The translations under genes and the position numbers were made by a program. DNA of 64,000 nucleotides from Bolinopsis microptera (lineage: Eukaryota > Ctenophora > Tentaculata > Lobata > Bolinopsidae), in NCBI RefSeq assembly GCF_026151205.1, contig NC_087074.1, forward strand, positions 8,101,726-8,165,725, given 5' to 3'. Shown one piece after another: positions 56,327-64,000 of this stretch. The notes beneath the pieces were generated by a model. That model saw nothing but the letters and a program-made list of their open reading frames with translations, had not been told where the DNA came from and made no database searches. Within the stretch, counting starts at the first letter, position 1; each line of letters opens with the position of its first letter.

Positions 56327-56965
56327 CTACATCCATGATGGCTGTTTGTAACTGAGATATTCCGTAACATTCAGATGTTTTGTGGCTCCTCCAAAGTAAT
56401 CAATCACGTAGATATTCTTTATGTTCAATTTGTAGAACGTGAATCCATGTCCGATAGGCCAGTCCTTTGTATCAGGATGCCGTGCAAATATCCCATATTT
56501 AGCCCACGCCACCTCATCAACGTCAGTAACCTTCTCCATCAGGCCAGACAACATGGCTTTACCGCAAGTTGGACTGTCGTTGTCAATACCTTGCTCCTTG
56601 CAGTAGTGTGTGAACCCAGCGCTGTATGTGAATGTTACTCTTGGGTCCTTTAAGAAATCGTGTGTAAGAGTAGACATCGGAGAATCGTAGATGATAGGAA
56701 TCCCAGTGCTGAGGGTCTCATTGTACAGCCCATCCGCAACATCCTTGTTCTGAGCAAAGGGGTAACCATCCATAAAGGAGGAGTGAGTAGAGACAATGCT
56801 GACATTGGTGTACTTTACCATCCATCGAGCATTTCCCACCAGGTCCTTGTAATCTGGAGGTGCAGGTTCATGGAATGCAGTGGTACAGCTCAACAAGGCT
56901 AGTAACACCACGAGTTGTAGGTTTAGAGGTCGCATTTTCAGAGGTGATTTTAGTAATGAGATCAT
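56327..56965 (-). CDS. CREG1: CREG-family secreted/lysosomal glycoprotein
   Basis: Frame of 212 residues, intronless, close to the 220 of human CREG1. CREG proteins are secreted or lysosomal glycoproteins with a flavin-reductase-like split barrel that lacks the FMN-binding residues; they affect growth and differentiation. The sequence shows KDLVGNARWMVKY near the start, FTHYCKEQGIDNDSPTCGKA in the middle, and HPDTKDWPIGHGFTFYKL and IYVIDYFGGATKHLNVTEY at the end, matching the family in order. Residues from Met11 give a clear signal peptide (hydrophobic VVLLALLSC, then TTAF), so the true start may be 56935 rather than 56965. NxS/T sites are at NVS, NET and NVT. It sits between CACYBP and the repeat-protein pair, all on one strand. 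Confidence 0.88.
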   Translation of the reverse strand: MISLLKSPLKMRPLNLQLVVLLALLSCTTAFHEPAPPDYKDLVGNARWMVKYTNVSIVSTHSSFMDGYPFAQNKDVADGLYNETLSTGIPIIYDSPMSTLTHDFLKDPRVTFTYSAGFTHYCKEQGIDNDSPTCGKAMLSGLMEKVTDVDEVAWAKYGIFARHPDTKDWPIGHGFTFYKLNIKNIYVIDYFGGATKHLNVTEYLSYKQPSWM

Positions 56966-57627
56966 GACGTTGTCATATCAATCCTGAGCGAAGTTGGCTG
57001 TTAGTAAGTTACATTTCATGCTCTCTTTTTTATAATGATGAGAGGAGTCTTTAAATATTTAAGTTGTTTGAGCATTGACTGTTTTGTTTATGAGCATGAC
57101 AATGATTGGATTTTAAAAATTTTACCCTTAGATACAACGAAACACTCTGTATGTTAAAATATTAGAGTAAAAATAATTGAAATTAAAAGAAGTCAACTGT
57201 CTGGATTGGATGCAAGGTTAGTAAGGATACAAATATAGATCATATAATAATTTACAACTGCATTCACCAATTCAAGAACTTCTCCTTTGACTATCAAAAA
57301 AATGAATATTAAAAAGCAGAAATCCACTTTTAAAAAACTATCTAAAAAATATGAATCATTCCATAGTAAATAAAATATTATAATTACATGCATGGATGAT
57401 AGATAAGATCCACGCAAAACGTTAAAACTTTTAAAAACCCGAAACAAAACTCCAAAAACAAAATTCTGACTTCTAATGCATAATCATTATTGTAAGGCGA
57501 AAAACAGCATTAGAATAAGTTAAGATAGCTGGTTGATTAAACAGGTGAACAGTTCTGCACGAAATGTTTATCTGCATTTTATAGTAAACAGCTATAATCG
57601 ATTTTGCTGTAAAAGTTGATGAGCCAT
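56966..57627. other. Spacer between CREG and paralogue A
   Basis: AT-rich; a minus-strand frame at 57193-57447 has low-complexity composition and no motif. Likely 3' flank of paralogue A and 5' flank of CREG. Confidence 0.5.
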
Positions 57628-59952
57628 CTAGCTGTAGTGCAAATTGTTTATAAACTTCTTGACATTTTCAATGATTGTTTTGTTGTTCTGGTCCTCCAAC
57701 AGGCCCAGACAAGGTGAAACTAAGTCCTCTAAATGATACAAGACAGTGTCACATTGTTCTTTACAAGGAATGGAGATAAGGAATTGAGTAATTCTTATCA
57801 GCATAGATATTTTATAGTTTAATTTTCTTTCGAAGACTTCTTTTATTTCAGCTAAAACATATTTCAGGACTTGTTCCTTCATTTCCTCCAGAGTTGCTAC
57901 TTTAGTATTCTCTTCTGTTTCTGACAGAGCCTCGAAAAGATCCTTTATGAGTTCATCTGGACCATGTTCTGTAATATACCAAATATGGGGTAACACACTT
58001 GATTTGAAGCAGTTTACTTTTGCCATCTTTTTAATCATAAACGGTCCAGGATAAGGTAACTCTATCGGAATCTTGCCCTCCTGGATTTCCGTAAAGTTAC
58101 GGTGAAAATGATCATCCAGTGACTTGAACTTTGTATCCTCTGTGAACTTACAGGATATACCAAGCGCAGTTATCACAAAGGCAATCGTCTGCATTGTCTT
58201 TTCCTTTCCATTTTTCCGAGCCAATTCTTCACCATTTGGACAGATAATATAACTCCCGTATAGGGCGAGAAGGGTATTGTATAGTCCCTTCCCGAAATGT
58301 GAAAATCCGCCTGTCTCAGGTACCTTGAGAATAACAAAATACAGTTCAAAGAAGAGTTCATTCAATTCACAGACATGGTGAAGATGATCACGAAGTTTAG
58401 CCAGTAACGGCATCAATCCATGGTCGATGAGATGCTTTACTTCTTTCTTATTCCCTCTCTTGACAGCCTGGGAACAAATTGTGGCTACGATTTGAGCTCT
58501 GTCTAAATGATTGGAAGCATCTTCATTGAATGATTTAAGAATTGGGAACAGAGCGGGAGCAATCACTGTTCTATCTGGTTCGACAAAAATCATCTTGCTG
58601 ATTGTATAATAACAATTATGAACGAGTCCATAAGCACTTCTTTTGAAATCATCATCTCGAAGTATGAAACGTATGATAGGAACTAGTTCTTTTATTACTC
58701 CATGTTCTGTCACGGTCTTTAAGTCAAGGTTAACTAGTTCCCTATTTTTTGCATATTCTGTCACCGTCTTGCAATGAATACGTGTGTTTAGTCTATCGAT
58801 AAGTATCGACAAAAGTTGTACAGCTTCTTCAAGAGCTGCAATAGCTGCAATTTTATCTAGAGATTTGTGCTTTGTCAGATCAGTAGTACAATTTTCGATG
58901 ATCTTAAGAACTTCTTCAGTAAGTATCGGCACGTCACATTTGTTCAAGATATCTGATTTTGCCTCCACAACTGATGAAATAGATTGACAAAGTAAAGTCC
59001 AAATGAAAACTACATCTTCCATTGGCACGTCATCTTTCAATTTTTGACATTTGCTTAAAACTTTGGTAGCATAGGGCACCATTCCCAATTTGAAAATTTC
59101 TAGCATTAAATCTTCGGAATCTTGAAGAAGAGAAATGTTGTGAATCAATTTAACACCTGCTTGTAGGACTTCGAAACTGATGTTCTTCCCTCCCACCATA
59201 TCTTTAAATTGTACAGCAAACGGAAGAATTAGCTTTGCAAACTTGATATCTTTTTTTCTGATTAAAAGCTGCTTTAGTATGTTTGCACACATAACTTGTG
59301 CCAACTCAGAGCCCCTTTTAAACACTATTTGAAAAGCTTGAATAAAGTTATTTTTTGAAACAAATAAACCAACACTTTCTTCGTTTCCATAGAAAGAAAT
59401 GGATTCAACAACACGTAATACTAATAACATTATCTTATCAGTATCACCCTTTTCCAGACGTTTCCAGTGCTTTTTAGCAAAGACGATTTGACTGAAAATG
59501 ACGCCTAGTACCTCCCGGTCATCACAAAATGGTGATTCAAAAATATTCTTCAAAACAGTGATCAATTTCATCCATTCATCTTTGGCGAGATGGCTATTAA
59601 TTAGCTGATGCATTCCCTTGAAGTTTTCTTTATCATTAAAGTAGCCAGGTGTGGAAAAAGGAGACGAAGTCAAGGCATCGCATAGAGGAGATACACCTGA
59701 AATATAGCACCATTAATAATAATTCATCTTAATCCGGCCAAGAAATAGATATTTTCTAAAGATGTCTGCAGTTAAAATTTATTGCAATTCGGCAATGATA
59801 AGGGTACTTCAAATAACAGTCCTAACAGCTTGGAAAACTTAAAACATCTTGACATAATATCGCTACTTTAAGCCTTGAAGATAAGACAACAAATACTTAG
59901 GAATTAAAACATCCTATAAACTACCTTCTTGAAGATTTGAATGATGCCCCAT
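57628..59952 (-). CDS. Helical-repeat (ARM/HEAT-like) protein of unknown family, paralogue A
   Basis: Two exons: 59925-59952 (ATG, nine codons plus one base, begins MGHHSNLQE) and 57628-59696, joined at G/GT-AG in phase 1. The product is 698 residues with no signal peptide or TM segment. It is rich in Leu, Lys and Glu with repeated amphipathic helices of about 40 residues, such as LQAGVKLIHNISLL, consistent with an armadillo/HEAT-type solenoid. I do not recognise the family. The C-terminal part contains a block from GKIPIELPYPG through HIWYITEHGPDELIKDLF, nearly identical in the neighbour gene. The same two-exon structure in paralogue B supports the tiny first exon. A cytosolic scaffold role is a guess. 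Confidence 0.75.
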
Positions 59953-61642
59953 TCTTTTACCCTTTTACTATCAACGACTTTATACCACACAGTTCATGCA
60001 GCTGAGATGAATTGAAACTAAATGAATGAACAACAAATAACACCACTTGAATATAATATATTATATTATTATATACAGGATGGGCCAAAAGTCAGTGGGC
60101 ATACGTTGGCCTTAATAGCTCAGTCACTGAGTGCCCAATTGAAATAATTCTTTCTGGCATGACTTACTACCACCACTGGTTCGAGGAATTTGTCAAATCG
60201 AAAAATATTAGAGTTCATTTTTTTCAAATGAAGGTTCATTTTTGCATTTATTTGATAGTGTGGATAGTGGGATTGAGCTAAAATTTAATTGAATTGTGTT
60301 TGGCCATTCGAATTACATTTGTCCTCAAAAAAATTAGAACTGTAGCTTCTCTGATGACCGAGATATGAAGCAAAACGAGTTTATTCATTACGTGTGATCA
60401 GGTGATTGGCTTACCTAATCACGTGATTAAGTGACCCCGTTATTATGGGAATTGTTAGGAGTGCCCAATTAAGGTGTCGTGTCACGGTGTCACATAATCA
60501 GTATCACCCAGTCAATTTTGTTAACGAGATACAGAAAATAACTTCGTCATTTCTAATCCGTTTTGCCTCATGTTTTTTAAGTCTCATGTTCTTTAAGCGG
60601 GCAATTCCAGTCCAAACCCTGGAAACATGACATAAAAGATTCGTTTTTCCTTGTTTGAATGAAAAGCACTAATATGCAACATTTAATAATCTACCGTCTC
60701 TGAAAAAATTAGGCGTTCAGCATGTTCAGAGAATACAATATAGGTGTTTTAATATTGAATGGGCGTGGTCTAAAATATTCGAATTTTCAAATTATGACGA
60801 CGGAACCCTCGAACCAGTAAGTACAGTGTGCCATCTGCAGGAAAACAGCTCTCGAATATAAAACACGCGGAGCTATTAAGGCCAACGTATGCCCACTGAC
60901 TTTTGGCCCACCCTGTATATATATATTATATCGAAAGGAAGATCTGTCTTCCGAAGGCCAATGAAATGGTGATATACATCACTAATCACAATCATAGAAC
61001 AGTCAACATATTCTTAGAACAATGAATTTTGAGTTTGCGTGGAGCTTGTGTTTTTATTCATAACAGGATTATAGGATCCTAATTGCTTAATTGAGATATT
61101 GTTTGTAAAATATGCCGGGAAAGTGTCAGAAAGATTTTACTGAGATGAAATGAGTTTGAGAGTCACAAAACAATTGTTGGATTGAATAAATTAAAATACA
61201 GTAATAAGTTAACAAAACAAAATATTATTTATAATATAAGCTTATAAGTAAAAGTGATAAAAAATGAGTGAAAAGTATAAAGTTAGTTTTAAAAATACTG
61301 ATTTCATTTGAGTAGGTACCTCATATTTATAAATAAACATCAAAATATAAAGAATCGACATCATATTTTGCCAAAAACGACTGGAAAGTATGGCCTACTA
61401 TACGCTGTTATTCAATACTCTTATAATTTAATAATTAAATAATGTTCAATAAATGTGAAATGAATTTGTCAAAATAGGCAAGATTCGCATCTCTCGTCAA
61501 GAATTTATGCTGAAGTTAAGAACAGCTTCCACAAAAAATTCAGGAGGCTCAAATAGACTTAAGAGTTAAGAATCATAACACTTAAAATCAATCATAACTA
61601 ATGACTGTAATCTTAGAAGAGAAATTGATTCAACTTATAAGC
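59953..61642. other. Spacer between the two helical-repeat genes
   Basis: Half is the mariner-like MITE (60074-60917). The remainder is AT-rich without a frame and includes the 3' flank of paralogue B. Confidence 0.6.
60074..60917. mobile_element. Mariner-like MITE, copy 2, between the two helical-repeat genes
   Basis: TA-flanked element of 840 bases with terminal inverted repeats of about 46 bases, CAGGATGGGCCAAAAGTCAG on the left and the complement of CAGGGTGGGCCAAAAGTCAG on the right. Only one mismatch is seen in the TIRs. There is no coding capacity. CAGGGTG ends and a TA target fit the Tc1/mariner group. Confidence 0.75.
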
Positions 61643-63847
61643 CTAACTGTAGTGCAAATTGTTTATAAACTTCTTGACATTTTCAATGATTATTTTGTCG
61701 TTCTGGTCCTCCAACAGGCCCAGACATGGTGAAACTAAGTCTTCTAGGTGATACAACACCGTGTCACCTTGCTCATTGCAGGGGATAGAGGTGAGGAATC
61801 CGGTAATTCTTATCAGCATAGATCTTTTGTATTTTAATTTCCTCTCAAAGACTTCTTTTATTTCAACTAAAACATAAGTCTTCAGGACTTGTTCCTTCAT
61901 TTCCTCCAGAGTCGCTACTTTAGTTTTCTCTTTTGCTCGTGGCAGTGCCTCAAAAAGATCCTTTATGAGTTCATCTGGACCATGTTCTGTAATATACCAA
62001 ATATGGGGTAACACACTTGATTTGAAGCAGTTTACTTTTGCCATCTTTTTAATCATAAAAGATCCAGGATACGGTAACTCTATCGGAATCTTGCCCTCCT
62101 GGATTTTTGTAAAGTTATGATGGAAATGATCATCCAGTGACTTGAATCTATCATCATCAGTACACATGCTTGAAATACCAAGCGCCACTATCACATAGGC
62201 AAGCTTTATCTCCTTTCTTTCATTTTCTTTCAGATCCTCCTGTCCACAATTTGAATTAAGACAGCAAATAATACTCCAATATTTAGAGATTAGGGTATCG
62301 TAGAGCCTCTTTTCGAAATGAGAAAATTCTTCAGTCTCAGGTACCTTGAGGATCACAGAATACAGAGCTGAAACAAGTTCAAATAATTCACGGACAATTT
62401 CAAGATGAACCCCAAGTTTAGCCAATAATGGCATCAATCCACGGTTTATAAGGTGCTTTACTTCTTTTTTATTCCCTCTCAAAACAGCATGATAACAAAT
62501 AGTTGATATCAAAGTAGCTTCGCTCGAATAATATAATGGATCCTCATTGAAAGAATTAAGAATTGTGAGCAGAGCAGGCGCAATTACTCTTACATCAGGT
62601 TCAATAAACATCATCCAGCTGGTTAACAAGTAACAATTATGAATCAATCCGCGATGACTACGTTTAAGATCATTGTCTCGAAGTATGAGCAGCATGACAG
62701 GAACTAGTTCTTTAATTATCCCGTATTTTACTACGGTCTTCAAATCAGGTGTTGTGACTAGGTGATCAGTATATAGCACTAAAACTCGTACAGCACTGTC
62801 AACGGCATTAATTTTTAGAGATTTGTGCTCTGTCAGATTAATTGTGCACTTTCTGATGATCTTAAGGACGGCTTCAGTAAGGATTGGCACGTCACATTTG
62901 TTGAAGATATCTGACTTTGCCTTTATGACCGCTGCTGAAATGGTGTCACAAACCGAGTTCCAAATTAGAATTACACGTTCTATTGGCACATCTTCTTTAA
63001 ATTTTTGACATTTGCTGAAAACTTGGATAGCATAGGGCACTATCCCCGATTTGAAAATTCCTAGCATAAAATCTTCGGACCCGTGAAGAAGAGAAAGGTT
63101 GTGGATCAATGTAACACCTGCTTGTAGAATTTTAAAACTGATGTTCTTCTCTCCTCCCACTATATCTTTAGATTGTACAATGACTGGAAGAATTAGCTGC
63201 ACATACTTAACATCATTCTTTCTGCATAAAAGCTGCCCGAGTATATTAATACAAATAACTTTTTGCAACTCAGTGCACCGTTTAAAAAGGTTCTTTAAAG
63301 CCTGGATGCCGTGATTTTCTGAGAAACATAAAGCTACACTTTCTTCGTTTCCATGGAAAGTAATGGCTTCAACGATACATAAAAATAATCTCAAATGATC
63401 GGGATTACCTTTTTCCAAAAGTTTCCAGTGCTTTTTATGAAATACGATTTGACTGAAAACGTTGCCTAGTACATCCTTGTCACCACGGAATGGAGATGTA
63501 AAGATATTTCCCAAAACAATGTCCAATTTAATCCATTCATCGTTGGCAAGATAGCTATTTATTAGCTGATGCATTCCCTTGAAGTTTTCTTTGCTGTTGA
63601 AGTAGTCAGACTCGGAAAAGGGGGACAATATCAAGGCATCACACAGTTGGGAGATAACACCTGAAATATAGCACCATTATAGAAATAGTGATCTAAATAG
63701 TCTTATTTCTTTATTTATTGTGGATAACGGTTGTTTCAGCACGGAAAACTTAAAAAGTTTTGATAATAATACTACTGAAGGCTTTTACAACAAATACTTG
63801 GGTGTTAACACATCCTGCTTACTACCTTCTAGAACAGCTGAATCCAT
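61643..63847 (-). CDS. Helical-repeat (ARM/HEAT-like) protein of unknown family, paralogue B
   Basis: Two exons: 63826-63847 (MDSAVLE plus one base) and 61643-63660, with the same intron position and phase as paralogue A. It is 679 residues, co-linear with A over the full length, and ends with the same residues (NLHYS). The main indel is around residues 270-310, where A has an extra segment (LNTRIHCKTVTEYAK). Identity is uneven: moderate in the N-terminal half and almost complete, also at synonymous sites, over 61955-62100 against 57945-58080. That points to gene conversion. The acceptor surroundings (TGAAATATAGCACCATTA on the plus strand) are shared too, so the duplication unit included intron sequence. 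Function unknown. Confidence 0.75.
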
Positions 63848-64000
63848 TCTTTTACTATCCGTTCAAGTCGTTACCGTTCAGTTCATGCAGCTGCAATAAA
63901 TTGAAACTAAATTAAATACCACAAATAACAAATTCATTCTACTTTTCGAAGGGCAAATGAAAATAATATTGTGATATGTCACCTTCATAGAACTATAAAG

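Overview
The window looks like nuclear DNA of an early-branching animal. The reasons are AT-rich sequence, spliced genes with GT-AG introns, class A (rhodopsin-like) GPCRs of no bilaterian subtype I recognise, vertebrate-type TTAGGG-like telomeric repeats, a Penelope-like element, a LINE and many short TIR elements. A cnidarian is my best guess; the species cannot be read from the sequence.

The backbone is one very large minus-strand gene, midasin (MDN1/Rea1), the dynein-like AAA+ ATPase of 60S ribosome maturation. I could chain 43 coding exons by reading phase from an ATG at 54471 to a donor near 10904. They cover the N-terminal domain and all six AAA modules, about 2,140 codons. The linker, acidic stretch and MIDAS domain are not in this window. 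Two places do not read cleanly: the exon 12/13 junction and an extra base in the AAA5 P-loop exon.

Four class A GPCR genes share the locus. Three are intronless and sit inside MDN1 introns: 24642-25922 on the minus strand, 38112-39182 and 44791-45807 on the plus strand. The fourth has eight exons (5226-8895, plus strand) and lies beyond the last MDN1 exon seen, so it is nested only if MDN1 continues leftward. Receptors 1, 2 and 4 share TM3/TM7 signatures; receptor 3 is more divergent.

The introns also hold mobile DNA. These are two TTAA-flanked, poly-G-ended fold-back elements, a broken Penelope-like element with a 332-bp duplication, a TIR element containing a tRNA-like SINE, hAT-like and mariner-like MITEs, and a near-intact LINE (about 33.0-36.35 kb). 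A higher-order array of CCCTGA/CCCTAA repeats with an ACAATTGACCCC palindrome family fills MDN1 intron 1 (52.1-53.97 kb).

Right of MDN1, on the same strand, are CacyBP/SIP with an unusual Gly-Met-Pro repeat tail (54961-55920), a CREG-family secreted glycoprotein (56327-56965), and two tandem two-exon paralogues of an unrecognised all-helical repeat protein (57628-59952 and 61643-63847). A mariner-like MITE lies between the paralogues. No operon-like joint function is evident; the notable relationship is receptor genes nested in a ribosome-biogenesis gene.
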